A stretch of 64,000 nucleotides of DNA, taken from contig JAFGLJ010000042.1 of assembly GCA_016928075.1 (NCBI GenBank), forward strand, positions 166,275-230,274, written 5' to 3'. This DNA comes from Bacteroidales bacterium. GTDB taxonomy: Bacteria; Bacteroidota; Bacteroidia; Bacteroidales; VadinHA17. Below, piece after piece: positions 17,061 through 25,652 of the stretch. The position numbers were made by a program, and so were the translations under genes. Position 1 is the first letter of the stretch. The number at the start of each line of letters is the position of its first letter. Below the pieces are notes generated by a model. It saw only the letters and a program-made list of their open reading frames with translations. It had not been told where the DNA came from and did no database searches.

Positions 17061-17123
17061 GAATATTGATTAACGATTTACGAATGATTAGAATAAAAAA
17101 TCACCAATCGTTAATCGATATTC
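17061..17123. repeat. 18-bp inverted repeat between divergent genes
   Basis: GAATATTGATTAACGATT (17061-17078) and its inverse complement at 17106-17123 match at 17 of 18 positions around a 27-base spacer. AT-rich TCG/ATT motifs spill beyond both arms. It sits between the divergent aminotransferase and valS promoters; it could be a small non-autonomous element or a regulator site. Confidence 0.75.
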
Positions 17124-17172
17124 ATTATTCGATAATCAGGACTTGATTTAATCTCCTTAAGATCAAATTATA

Positions 17173-17205
17173 TTGCACATAGTATTATTATAATTCCTAT
17201 TTTTG
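17173..17205 (+). promoter_or_regulatory. valS promoter
   Basis: TATTTTTG at 17198-17205 matches TAnnTTTG; TTG at 17173-17175 gives a 22-base spacer, slightly long. The box ends 27 bases before the ATG at 17233 and rules out the earlier in-frame start at 17203. Confidence 0.55.
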
Positions 17206-17232
17206 CACTTCATAAACTGGATCTTAGACGCT

Positions 17233-19872
17233 ATGGACATACCTTCCAAATACAGACCTGAAAGTTCAGAATCAAAGTGGTATAAATACTGGCTGGAACA
17301 GGGTTTTTTCAGGAGCGAACCTGATGAACGGGCACCTTATGTCATTACTATTCCCCCACCCAATGTTACAGGTGTTTTGCATATGGGTCATATGCTTAAT
17401 AATACTCTTCAGGATGTGCTTGTAAGGCGCCATAGGATGATGGGAAGGAATGTATGCTGGGTACCGGGGACCGATCATGCTTCAATAGCCACAGAGGCAA
17501 GGGTTGTGGCGAAACTGAAGGAAGAGGGCATAAATAAAAGTAACCTGACACGTGAGGAATTCCTGGAGCATGCATGGAAATGGACAGAAAAGCATGGAGG
17601 TATTATTCTTGAACAACTGAAACGTCTGGGAGCATCGTGCGACTGGGACCGGACACTTTTTACCATGGATGACTTGAGATACAGGTCAGTTATCAAGGTT
17701 TTTGTCGATCTCTACAGAAAAGGACTTATTTACCGTGGCATACGAATGGTAAACTGGGATCCCGAAGCAAAAACTGCTGTTTCCGATGAGGAAGTGGTTT
17801 ACACTGAAGAAGATTCCAAACTCTATTACGTAAAATACAGGATTAGCGGATCTGATGCATTTATAACAATAGCCACCACGAGACCTGAAACAATATTAGG
17901 CGATACTGCGGTATGTGTCAATCCCTCTGACGAAAGGTACAGGCACATGGAGGGCTGCAAGGTGATAGTTCCTATGGTTAACAGGGAAGTGCCGGTCATA
18001 TTTGATGATTATGTCGATATGGAGTTCGGGACAGGCTGCCTGAAGATCACCCCCGCGCATGACGTTAATGATTATGAGATAGGACAGAAACACGGTCTTG
18101 AAGAGATAGATATATTCAATGATGATGGCACCCTGAGCAGTGAGGCTGGTTTGTTTATTGGAACTGACAGGTTCAAAGCCAGGGAGATGTCAGTTAACCT
18201 TCTGAAAGAGCAGGGACTGCTTTCAAAAATTGAAAACTACAGAAATAAGATCGGAAGGTCGGAACGTACCAATTCGATAATTGAGCCCAAGCTTTCGATG
18301 CAGTGGTTTCTTAAAATGAGAGAAATATCGAAACCGGCTCTGGAAGCAGTTGTTAATTCAGATATTAATATTTATCCGCATAAATTCAAGAACGTTTACA
18401 AACATTGGATGGAAAATGTCAGAGACTGGTGTATAAGCCGGCAGCTCTGGTGGGGACATCGTATACCAGCATGGCATTACAGTTCAACAGGTTTTGTTGT
18501 TGCTGAAAACGAGGATGAAGCTCTTGAAATTGCTCGTGAGGCAACCGGCAATAAGAATTTATCATCTGAGGATCTAAAGCAGGACGAGGATGTCCTGGAT
18601 ACATGGTTTTCATCATGGCTCTGGCCTATTACCTGCTTTAACGGTATACTGGAACCTGAAAACGGTGACATCAGGTACTATTATCCTACCAATGCCCTGG
18701 TTACAGCACCTGAAATATTATTTTTCTGGGTTGCAAGGATGATTATTGCAGGATATGAATACCGCGATGAAAAACCATTTGATGATGTTTACCTGCATGG
18801 CATTGTTCGTGACAAGGACAGGAGAAAAATGTCAAAGTCACTCGGGAATTCACCAGAGCCTTTGAACCTAATTGACAAATATGGTGCTGATGGAGTTCGT
18901 GTGGGCATGCTTCTCTGTTCGCCGGCAGGCAATGACTTACTGTATGACGATTCATTGCCAGAGCAGGGAAGGAATTTTGCCAATAAGATATGGAATGCTT
19001 ACAGACTTGTGAGAAGCTGGAAGACAGATAAGAGTATTGCTGCGCAGCCGGTATGGTCAGCTGAAGCAGGAGAGTGGTTCAATAACAGGCTGAATGAAGC
19101 TATTCGTGAATACAACAGGGCATTTGAAAAATACAGGATTTCCGATGCTTTAATGATTGTATATCGTTTATTCTGGGATGATTTTGCCAGCTGGTACCTT
19201 GAAGCTATCAAACCAGACTATGGTTACCCGGTTGATGCAAAAACAGTGAGTACCACTCTTGATTTTTTTGACCGCCTGTTAAGGCTTATACACCCATTTA
19301 TGCCATTTATCACAGAGGAAATATGGCAGATGATGGAAAACAGGGGTGCAGGTAGCAGTATTATGATATCGGACATGCCGGATGCCGGCAAAGTAAGCAG
19401 CCGGTCGCTCAAAGGTTTTGAACATGCCAGGATGCTTGTAACAGCTATAAGGAATATAAGAAAAGAGAATAACCTCCCGGCCAGGGAAAACCTGCAGCTG
19501 TTTATCAGCAAAAAAAGTGTTGAAGAAGAACAGCCCTATCAAAACCTGGTTAAGCGTCTGGCGAATATATCGGATATTCAACACACGGATAGTAAACCCG
19601 GAAATTCTCTGAGTTTTATGATAGGTACATCAGAATATTATATACTGATCGGGACTAAGATTGATACCAGGGCAGAGCTGGAAAAGCTTGAAGCTGATTT
19701 AGAATATAACAGGGGATTCCTTGATTCAGTTATGAATAAACTTAATAATGCAAAATTTGTAAACAATGCTCCCGAACAGGTTGTCGAACGTGAAAAGAAG
19801 AAAAAATATGATACGGAGCGTAAGATCAATTCCCTTCTTGAACGTATTAATGACTTGAAAAGCAGAGAATAA
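17233..19872 (+). CDS. valS: Valine--tRNA ligase
   Basis: Charges tRNA(Val) with valine and edits threonine. From the chosen ATG ([20 protein letters not shown]) the protein has 879 residues, the normal ValS length. The class I signatures are [14 protein letters not shown] (HIGH variant HMGH) near residue 38 and KMSKS in [15 protein letters not shown] near 535. The CP1 editing domain lies between ([16 protein letters not shown]), followed by RLVRSW and the anticodon domain. The C-terminus has the coiled-coil tRNA arm typical of ValS ([19 protein letters not shown]...). An in-frame ATG 30 bases upstream overlaps the promoter box and is not used here. It converges with the next gene with only 5 bases between stops. 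Confidence 0.97.
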   Translation: MDIPSKYRPESSESKWYKYWLEQGFFRSEPDERAPYVITIPPPNVTGVLHMGHMLNNTLQDVLVRRHRMMGRNVCWVPGTDHASIATEARVVAKLKEEGINKSNLTREEFLEHAWKWTEKHGGIILEQLKRLGASCDWDRTLFTMDDLRYRSVIKVFVDLYRKGLIYRGIRMVNWDPEAKTAVSDEEVVYTEEDSKLYYVKYRISGSDAFITIATTRPETILGDTAVCVNPSDERYRHMEGCKVIVPMVNREVPVIFDDYVDMEFGTGCLKITPAHDVNDYEIGQKHGLEEIDIFNDDGTLSSEAGLFIGTDRFKAREMSVNLLKEQGLLSKIENYRNKIGRSERTNSIIEPKLSMQWFLKMREISKPALEAVVNSDINIYPHKFKNVYKHWMENVRDWCISRQLWWGHRIPAWHYSSTGFVVAENEDEALEIAREATGNKNLSSEDLKQDEDVLDTWFSSWLWPITCFNGILEPENGDIRYYYPTNALVTAPEILFFWVARMIIAGYEYRDEKPFDDVYLHGIVRDKDRRKMSKSLGNSPEPLNLIDKYGADGVRVGMLLCSPAGNDLLYDDSLPEQGRNFANKIWNAYRLVRSWKTDKSIAAQPVWSAEAGEWFNNRLNEAIREYNRAFEKYRISDALMIVYRLFWDDFASWYLEAIKPDYGYPVDAKTVSTTLDFFDRLLRLIHPFMPFITEEIWQMMENRGAGSSIMISDMPDAGKVSSRSLKGFEHARMLVTAIRNIRKENNLPARENLQLFISKKSVEEEQPYQNLVKRLANISDIQHTDSKPGNSLSFMIGTSEYYILIGTKIDTRAELEKLEADLEYNRGFLDSVMNKLNNAKFVNNAPEQVVEREKKKKYDTERKINSLLERINDLKSRE

Positions 19873-19877
19873 TTGCT

Positions 19878-21182
19878 TTAGGGCATGAGCTTGCGGACGA
19901 AATAGTTCTCATCCACTTTCACCAGTTCCCAGTTATTATTAAGCACAATATGCCATCCGTCACCCGTGATGTGCTGTTTCTCTTTTTCTACATTTTTAGC
20001 TGGTACACGAAGAAATTTAAGGTTTGGGGATACAAGGCAGCCACCTTCTTCGACAGCCAGTTTGCCCCAGTTATCTGAAACCCGGATTGTCTGGTAGATT
20101 GTACCCAGGGTATCAACAGGGTCAGTATCTTCTGCTTCGAAGGAGAAATTCGGACTCTCCAGTTCCAGAAGCACTACCGGTTTTTCAGTAAACTGGGCTG
20201 TCCTGCGCCGGAGGCCTTCCCGCAGTTGTTCTTCTCGTTGTTTTTCTTCTTCCTTAACGAGGTCGATGTCGTAGCTAAAAGCAAGGCTTCCTGCAATGTC
20301 GCGGCTTATTTCAGGGAGTGATATATCGTATCTTTTCATTAGTGCTGCGCCAAGGTCAAAATTCCTGCTATCTATCGATGAGAAATCAAAGCCTGTTTCA
20401 TTCAGAAGATGTGCATAAATGTTACCATGGACAAAACCGTAGGAAAATGTGTAAGAACGGAAATTATAGATCCTGTGATAATATTCGATAAGTTTCTTCA
20501 GGTATTCATCCCTTGATTCAGTGACAAGAATCATATACGTAAACGAGGCCAGTCCTTCATAATTTTCGAATTTATTCTCTTCCTGTATGTATTTTGGATA
20601 TAATTCCCGGCGGGCTGATCTGAAAACAAGGGCGTCCCTGACTGCCTGCTTCCTTGCTTCACCGTTAGTCCGGATTGCTCTTTCCAGTGCCTTCCATTCC
20701 ATTTTAAGCCATAAACGGGCAGTGCGGTCACCCATATGGCTTGTATTATAATCAGGGGTATCAATGTTCTTTCTTATCTGGAAGCAATGGAATAATCCAT
20801 GTATACATCTTGATGTAATCCTGAAATAGTCCTCTTCTTCAGGTATAGGAGCCATTGCATACAAGGTGCCACCAAACTCTTTTGCATAGTTGCTGACTTC
20901 CTCCCTTGGGAAAATGCCTGTAAAGATATCGTCACGCGGTTTAAGCAGACCTTCCTTGTCCTGGACATTAGAGTACAACCTACGGGTTCTGGTATCTATA
21001 AACAGGATGGGCCCGTAAAGATTTTCACCCCAAAGATCACCATCATCTTCATTACATATTTTCTCTACTTCCGAAAAGTAATGGCTTGCTTTTTCTGCGG
21101 TGAAATATTCGATGCCTTCATCATCCTTGCATTGTGAGAAAAATAAGGGAAAGATTATTAGTAAAACTGTCCACCGTTTCAT
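19878..21182 (-). CDS. Lipoprotein resembling a degenerate zinc metallopeptidase
   Basis: A 434-residue secreted lipoprotein: signal MKRWTVLLIIFPLFFSQC with lipid-carrying Cys18. Family not firmly recognised. Residues 128-132 read HGLFH in the context RCIHGLFHCFQ, followed by RLWLKMEWKALERAI (about 156-170) and NYEGLASFTY with Glu209. This layout mirrors uncharacterised HExxH peptidase-like families (HExFHxxQ ... lEw.AL ... EGLA.Y), except that the catalytic glutamate position is glycine (GGA codon). It would therefore bind metal poorly or be a non-catalytic scaffold; this is inference. The C-terminal third carries a Glu/Arg-rich helix (EEEKQREEQLREGLRRR). It stands alone, with a -7 box 20 bases upstream. 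Confidence 0.7.
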   Translation of the reverse strand: MKRWTVLLIIFPLFFSQCKDDEGIEYFTAEKASHYFSEVEKICNEDDGDLWGENLYGPILFIDTRTRRLYSNVQDKEGLLKPRDDIFTGIFPREEVSNYAKEFGGTLYAMAPIPEEEDYFRITSRCIHGLFHCFQIRKNIDTPDYNTSHMGDRTARLWLKMEWKALERAIRTNGEARKQAVRDALVFRSARRELYPKYIQEENKFENYEGLASFTYMILVTESRDEYLKKLIEYYHRIYNFRSYTFSYGFVHGNIYAHLLNETGFDFSSIDSRNFDLGAALMKRYDISLPEISRDIAGSLAFSYDIDLVKEEEKQREEQLREGLRRRTAQFTEKPVVLLELESPNFSFEAEDTDPVDTLGTIYQTIRVSDNWGKLAVEEGGCLVSPNLKFLRVPAKNVEKEKQHITGDGWHIVLNNNWELVKVDENYFVRKLMP

Positions 21183-21202
21183 TCTTAATTGGCTTTAGGT
21201 TT

Positions 21203-21210
21203 CAAAAATA
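21203..21210 (-). promoter_or_regulatory. -7 box of the lipoprotein gene
   Basis: Minus-strand TATTTTTG, exact TAnnTTTG, 20 bases before the ATG. Confidence 0.5.
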
Positions 21211-21281
21211 ATAAAATTCTTAAACCCTTCTAATTACATTATTCTATTTAATTGATATATATTTCATGGTGATATATACTA

Positions 21282-21312
21282 TTTGTTCGGACAGACTAAA
21301 TTTTTATATTTG
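21282..21312 (+). promoter_or_regulatory. glnA promoter, consensus spacing
   Basis: TTTG at 21282-21285, a 19-base spacer, and TATATTTG at 21305-21312. This is the full Bacteroidota sigma-ABfr consensus (TTTG-N19-TAnnTTTG). The -7 box ends 32 bases before the glnA ATG. Confidence 0.85.
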
Positions 21313-21344
21313 GAACCCCATTAGTACCCGGTAAAAAAAACATC

Positions 21345-22850
21345 ATGATTGATAATGAAATTTTAATGAACCCTAATGAACTGGTACAATTCCTGAAAAA
21401 ACCTGCCAGAGAGTTTACCAGGGCTGACATAATAAGTTTTATTGAAGCCAAGGGCATAGAGATGATAAATTTCCGTTATGTCGCTGAAGATGGAAAGCTC
21501 AAAACGCTCAATTTCGTAATGTCGAACCGCAAGCATCTTGAGAACTTGCTGTCGGAGGGGGAAAGGGTTGATGGTTCCAGCCTTTTTTCCTTTGTGGGAG
21601 CCGGCTCGAGCGATCTTTATGTTATACCCAGGTACCGCACGGCTTTTGTTAATCCTTTCACTGAGAAGCCTGCCCTGGATATGCTGTGTTCATTTTATGA
21701 CTTTGAGGGTAAGCCTCTTGAAAGCGCCCCTGAAAATATACTGAAGAAAGCATATAATCAGTTTATGGCAAAATCAGGTATGGGAATCAAAGCACTGGGG
21801 GAACTGGAGTACTATGTTAAATCAATAGAGGACGATCTTTATCCAATGATCGACCAGAAAGGTTACCACCAGACTATGCCTTTTGCTAAATTTGAGGACC
21901 TGCGAATCGAAGCACTTGATTTGTGTGCTAAAGCAGGATGCAAGATCAAATACGGCCACTCCGAGGTGGGGTGCTTTACAAAAGAGGGGGATAATTATGA
22001 ACAGCATGAAATAGAATTCCTTCCGACTGATGTTGATTTTGCGGTTGAACAGATAATAATTACCAAATGGATACTCAGGATGCTGGGTTATGAGCATGGT
22101 GTTGAGATCAGTTTTGCTCCAAAGATAACCGTAGGAAAGGCAGGTAACGGACTGCATATTCATATGTTGCTTGAGAAAGACGGAAAAAATATAATGCTGG
22201 AAAATGGGGAGATAAGTAATATGGCAAGGAGGATGATTGCTGGCATACTCGATCTCTCAGGATCTCTCACCGCTTTTGGCAACAACATACCTACATCTTA
22301 CCTGCGACTGGTGCCCCACCAGGAGGCACCAACGAATATATGCTGGGGCGACAGGAACCGCTCTGTGCTGGTACGTGTGCCCCTGGGTTGGTCAGGAACG
22401 GGTAATATGGTAAAACATGCAAATCCCATGGAAGAGTCTGAAGTGGACTTTTCAGGGAGCAGGCAGACCATTGAATTCAGGGCACCTGACGGCTCGGCTG
22501 ATCTTTACCTGCTGGTGGCCGGACTGGTCATTGCAGTTCAACACGGTTTAGAAATGGAGAATGGACTGGAGTATGCAAATAACCTTTATATTTCCGGTAA
22601 CCTGTTTACTGAAAAAAATAAGGCATTTCGTGAAAAGCTCAGGTCATTACCGGCATCCTGCTGGGAATCAGCTGAAAACCTCGAACGCCAGAGATCATTT
22701 TATGAGAAGGATGGTGTCTTTCCACCGGGTCTTATCGACAGCATAGTAGCAAAACTTAAATCATTTGATGATAAGGACCTGAGCGAAAGGCTTTATGGTA
22801 AAAAGGATGAACTGGCAGAGCTGGTGAACAGGCATCTGCATTGCGGTTAA
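21345..22850 (+). CDS. glnA: Glutamine synthetase (type I-like)
   Basis: Makes glutamine from glutamate, ammonia and ATP. At 501 residues it is slightly longer than standard GS I and far shorter than the GS III common in Bacteroidales. Visible family blocks: GERVDGSSLFSFVGAGSSDL (substrate entry loop), ALGELEYYV and GHSEVGCF (metal-binding glutamates), NGLHIHMLLEKDG (the catalytic NGxHxH motif), VPHQEAPTNICWGDRNRSVLVRVP (ATP- and glutamate-binding arginines), and EFRAPDGSADLYLLVAGLV near the end. The adenylylation-loop tyrosine of enteric GS I is not obvious. It has a consensus promoter of its own and ends convergent with the yihY-like gene, whose stop overlaps by 4 bases. Confidence 0.93.
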   Translation: MIDNEILMNPNELVQFLKKPAREFTRADIISFIEAKGIEMINFRYVAEDGKLKTLNFVMSNRKHLENLLSEGERVDGSSLFSFVGAGSSDLYVIPRYRTAFVNPFTEKPALDMLCSFYDFEGKPLESAPENILKKAYNQFMAKSGMGIKALGELEYYVKSIEDDLYPMIDQKGYHQTMPFAKFEDLRIEALDLCAKAGCKIKYGHSEVGCFTKEGDNYEQHEIEFLPTDVDFAVEQIIITKWILRMLGYEHGVEISFAPKITVGKAGNGLHIHMLLEKDGKNIMLENGEISNMARRMIAGILDLSGSLTAFGNNIPTSYLRLVPHQEAPTNICWGDRNRSVLVRVPLGWSGTGNMVKHANPMEESEVDFSGSRQTIEFRAPDGSADLYLLVAGLVIAVQHGLEMENGLEYANNLYISGNLFTEKNKAFREKLRSLPASCWESAENLERQRSFYEKDGVFPPGLIDSIVAKLKSFDDKDLSERLYGKKDELAELVNRHLHCG

Positions 22851-23770
22851 TTCTTTGAGTTATAAGAAATTATGTTTGCGGTCTTGATACTTGCATTTAA
22901 CTCGAAACCAATAAGCAGGGTAATAGAATTCAGGTAAAGCCAGAGTAAGATTACCAGTATGGTTCCCATTGATCCATATAACTTGTTATATTGATCGAAG
23001 TTATTGACATATGCAGAGAATCCCAACGAGGTAGCTATAAAAAGCAGGGTGGCAAGCGACGAACCAGCAGATATAAACCTGAATTTTGCTTTCCTCGAGG
23101 GTGCAAGGTAATAAAGAAAAGATATTGCCAGAAAGAGGAAGCTTATTATTACCAGCCATTTTGAGATCTGCAAAATATAAAAAACAATACCACTCTCAAT
23201 AATACTGTTTTCCACCAGCTTCTCAACAGCTGACCTGCCAAAGATGAGCAATATTGCTGAAACGGTTATCAGAAGGCCGATAATAAAGAAAAGGAAAAAA
23301 GCTATTTTTCTCTGTGCAATCCAGCTTCTGGTTTCAAATTTATGATCAGATACCACAAATGCATTTATCAGGGCATGAATGCCATTGGTTGACATGATGG
23401 CAGAAGCCAGGATCATTATTATGAGAAAAATATTACTCCTGTTAGTGACAGCATCCCTGATGGTCTGTTCAAGCAGGCTATATGCCCTCTCGGGCATTAT
23501 GCTCTCAAAGAGTAATATCACTTCTTCCTGGAAACCGGTTACAGGTATGTAAGGGATTAGCGTGAACAGGAGAAAAGTAGCAGGAACAAGACTCAGTAAC
23601 AAATTAAATGCTATTGATGAAGCCCTGGTGACCAGGGCTCCCTTTTTGAATCCCCTGACGAAAAAGACGATGACATCATATATGGGCACCCTGTCGAAAC
23701 CCGGCAGAACCAGGTCTTTGAGCTTCTCAAGAATATATTTACCTATTCTATCTCTGTTGAATAATCTCAT
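22847..23770 (-). CDS. YihY/BrkB-family inner-membrane protein
   Basis: Family formerly mislabelled RNase BN; its molecular function is unsettled. From the chosen ATG (MRLFNRDRIGKYILEKLKD) it is 307 residues. It has a cytoplasmic start, then FKKGALVTRASSIAFNLLLSLVPATFLLFTLIPYIP, the conserved 'a.a.af..l.slvP' entry of the family, and about six TM segments. The closing block YGSMGTILVILLWLYLNSITLLIGFELNA is the family's most conserved part. The ATG overlaps the nadC stop (ATGA), so it is translated with nadC; a longer frame to 23845 lies wholly inside nadC and is unlikely. Third gene of the DUF4783-nadC-yihY unit. Confidence 0.88.
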   Translation of the reverse strand: MRLFNRDRIGKYILEKLKDLVLPGFDRVPIYDVIVFFVRGFKKGALVTRASSIAFNLLLSLVPATFLLFTLIPYIPVTGFQEEVILLFESIMPERAYSLLEQTIRDAVTNRSNIFLIIMILASAIMSTNGIHALINAFVVSDHKFETRSWIAQRKIAFFLFFIIGLLITVSAILLIFGRSAVEKLVENSIIESGIVFYILQISKWLVIISFLFLAISFLYYLAPSRKAKFRFISAGSSLATLLFIATSLGFSAYVNNFDQYNKLYGSMGTILVILLWLYLNSITLLIGFELNASIKTANIISYNSKN

Positions 23771-24609
23771 ATGGCCTTGAGGCTGATGTCCATACTTTTT
23801 ATATGGTGTGTAAGGGCACCAACTGAAATATAATCCACACCACATTTTGCATATGACCTGACCGTTTCCAGGGTTATACCTCCTGAAGATTCAATTTCGT
23901 ATCTTCCTTTTACGAGCTTTACTGCTTCTTCTGTTTCGGGAATGCTGAAATTGTCAAGCATGATCCAGTCAATCATACCCTGCTCCAGTACCTGCTCAAG
24001 TTCATCCATGTTACGGGCCTCAATGACTATGGGCAATTCCTTTTTTGATTTCTCCAGGTACTCATTGGCTTTTTTAATTGCATTTTTAATGCCGCCGGCA
24101 TAATCAATATGATTATCCTTGAGCATTATCATATCAAAAAGACCCATTCGGTGGTTAAGACCACCACCTATTCTGACCGCTTCTTTCTCAAATGCCCTGA
24201 ATCCGGGAGTGGTTTTCCTTGTATCAAGTATCTTTGCCTTGTAATCCTTTACAGCATCAACATACATCCTGGTAATTGTGGCGATGCCGCTCATTCTCTG
24301 TATTATGTTAAGAACCAGCCTTTCTGATTTCAGTAAACTTCTTCTGGGCCCTTCAGCAATAAATCCTGTTTCCCCGGGATTAACCCTGGTGCCGTCAGTC
24401 AGGCATTCACTCAGTTTTATCCTCTCATCAATGCGATTGAAAACATAGCCGGCCACCTCTATCCCTGCTATTACTCCGGATTCTTTTATGATAAGCCTGG
24501 CTTTACCCGTTGCTTTATCAGGTATGCATGCCATCGAGCTATGATCTCCGTCTCCTATATCTTCTGCAAGTGCAAGATCAATGAGATTAAAGATTGCCTC
24601 CTGTATCAT
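23767..24609 (-). CDS. nadC: Nicotinate-nucleotide pyrophosphorylase (quinolinate phosphoribosyltransferase)
   Basis: Converts quinolinate and PRPP to nicotinate mononucleotide, CO2 and PPi in de novo NAD synthesis. The 280-residue protein shows LALAEDIGDGDHSS near the start, LNIIQRMSGIATITR, KILDTRKTTPGFRAFEKEAV with the phosphate- and quinolinate-binding residues, and GGGLNHRMGLFDMIMLKDNHI. It closes with IESSGGITLETVRSYAKCGVDYISVGALTHH. A TTG codon 9 bases upstream could also start, but the ATG (MIQEAIFN) fits the family better. It overlaps the end of the DUF4783 gene by 23 bases and the start of yihY by 3-4 bases, so the three genes form one operon. nadA and nadB are not in the window. 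Confidence 0.96.
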   Translation of the reverse strand: MIQEAIFNLIDLALAEDIGDGDHSSMACIPDKATGKARLIIKESGVIAGIEVAGYVFNRIDERIKLSECLTDGTRVNPGETGFIAEGPRRSLLKSERLVLNIIQRMSGIATITRMYVDAVKDYKAKILDTRKTTPGFRAFEKEAVRIGGGLNHRMGLFDMIMLKDNHIDYAGGIKNAIKKANEYLEKSKKELPIVIEARNMDELEQVLEQGMIDWIMLDNFSIPETEEAVKLVKGRYEIESSGGITLETVRSYAKCGVDYISVGALTHHIKSMDISLKAI

Positions 24610-25006
24610 CCTTCTCAATTCTAAGCTGATGTATTAGTGGTTTTGAGTCGATTTTTTTGATCAGGAAGTAAACCCTGAAATTACCATTCCTCGTGCGCAA
24701 ACTGCCAATAGCATAAGCTGACTCTGACCTTCCTCCTTTATGCTTAATGACAAAATCAATGGTGGGATGTTCTCGGAAGAAATCCTTCAGTATCCCTTCG
24801 GCAATATTCCTGGTGTAAAAATCTTCTTTTTCAAGTAAGACAAGCTCAACCGTTGAATTCAAATACCCTGACAGTACATCAACATTCCCTGCTTTAAAAG
24901 CAAGGGTAATCTCATCAGGAATGTCTGTTGACTGACCCGAGGTGTAAGTGATACCTGACAATGCAAAAATCAATATTATAGATGCAATTATTCTCATGAA
25001 GCTCAT
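24587..25006 (-). CDS. DUF4783-type secreted protein
   Basis: A 139-residue protein with an N-terminal signal (MSFMRIIASIILIFALSGITYTSGQS), so it is exported. The mature part is a small NTF2-like alpha+beta fold pattern: a helix (PDEITLAFKAGNVDVLSGYL), strands VELVLLEKEDFYTRNIAEGIL, a helix LKDFFREHP, and strands TIDFVIKHKGG, YAIGSLRTRNGNFRVYFLIKK. This is the layout of the Bacteroidota DUF4783 family, whose function is unknown. In this phylum such genes often sit directly upstream of nadC, as here. It leads the operon, and a minus-strand -7 box (TATTTTTG) lies 21 bases before the ATG. Confidence 0.85.
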   Translation of the reverse strand: MSFMRIIASIILIFALSGITYTSGQSTDIPDEITLAFKAGNVDVLSGYLNSTVELVLLEKEDFYTRNIAEGILKDFFREHPTIDFVIKHKGGRSESAYAIGSLRTRNGNFRVYFLIKKIDSKPLIHQLRIEKDDTGGNL

Positions 25007-25027
25007 TTTTAATATATGGTACTATCG

Positions 25028-25035
25028 CAAAAATA
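25028..25035 (-). promoter_or_regulatory. -7 box of the DUF4783-nadC-yihY operon
   Basis: Minus-strand TATTTTTG, exact TAnnTTTG, 21 bases before the first ATG. Confidence 0.5.
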
Positions 25036-25161
25036 ATCGAAAATAATTAAATCATGAAATAGAACCGTTTATATGCGCATAACCTGAAAATTCAGATTGT
25101 TTGTATAAATTCGTAAGTTTAACCTTTATAATATTATCTCAGAGGGACTAAATAGGTTTTT

Positions 25162-25635
25162 ATGAAATTATCACTTATACAGGTGGGAAAGACCGATGAG
25201 AAATACCTTGCCGAAGGCTTATCGGTATTTTATTCCAGGATAAGGAAAATGATCCCTCTTGAGGTAATAACCATAAAAGCGTTAAAAGAATCAGGTAGTA
25301 AGCCGGAATCGGTTCTTAAGAAAGAAGAAGCAAATGAAATAGCTTCACGGTTCAGGCAGGGCGATTTCATAATATTGCTTGATGAAAAGGGTGACCAGAT
25401 GACTTCAAGGGATTTTGCTTCTTTTTTACAGAAGATAATGAATTCAGGCCCAAGGCGGATAGTTTTTGTAATAGGAGGCGCATGGGGTTTGAGTGATCTA
25501 CTTGAAAACAGTGCTGAAAGAATGTTATCTCTTTCAAGCATGACCTTTTCACACCAATTGGTACGGTTATTGTTCGCTGAACAGCTGTACAGAGCATTGA
25601 CAATACTGAGGGGTATTCCTTATCATCACGACTGA
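25162..25635 (+). CDS. rlmH: 23S rRNA (pseudouridine(1915)-N3)-methyltransferase RlmH
   Basis: SPOUT-class methyltransferase that modifies pseudouridine 1915 in helix 69 of 23S rRNA. The 157 residues match the family length of about 155. Clear landmarks: MKLSLIQVGKTDEKYL at the start, FIILLDEKGDQMTSRDFA in the middle, VFVIGGAWGLSD (SAM-binding knot loop), LSLSSMTFSHQLVRLLFAEQLYRA (knot and catalytic tail) and the terminal GIPYHH. The histidine kinase gene begins 17 bases after its stop on the same strand, so the two are probably co-transcribed. Confidence 0.97.
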   Translation: MKLSLIQVGKTDEKYLAEGLSVFYSRIRKMIPLEVITIKALKESGSKPESVLKKEEANEIASRFRQGDFIILLDEKGDQMTSRDFASFLQKIMNSGPRRIVFVIGGAWGLSDLLENSAERMLSLSSMTFSHQLVRLLFAEQLYRALTILRGIPYHHD

Positions 25636-25652
25636 AAAAAGAGAGCTGGTAA

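Noticed and set aside
19878..21182. Annotating this lipoprotein as an active zinc protease.
   Set aside because: The HExxH glutamate is glycine in the sequence, so catalytic activity should not be claimed.
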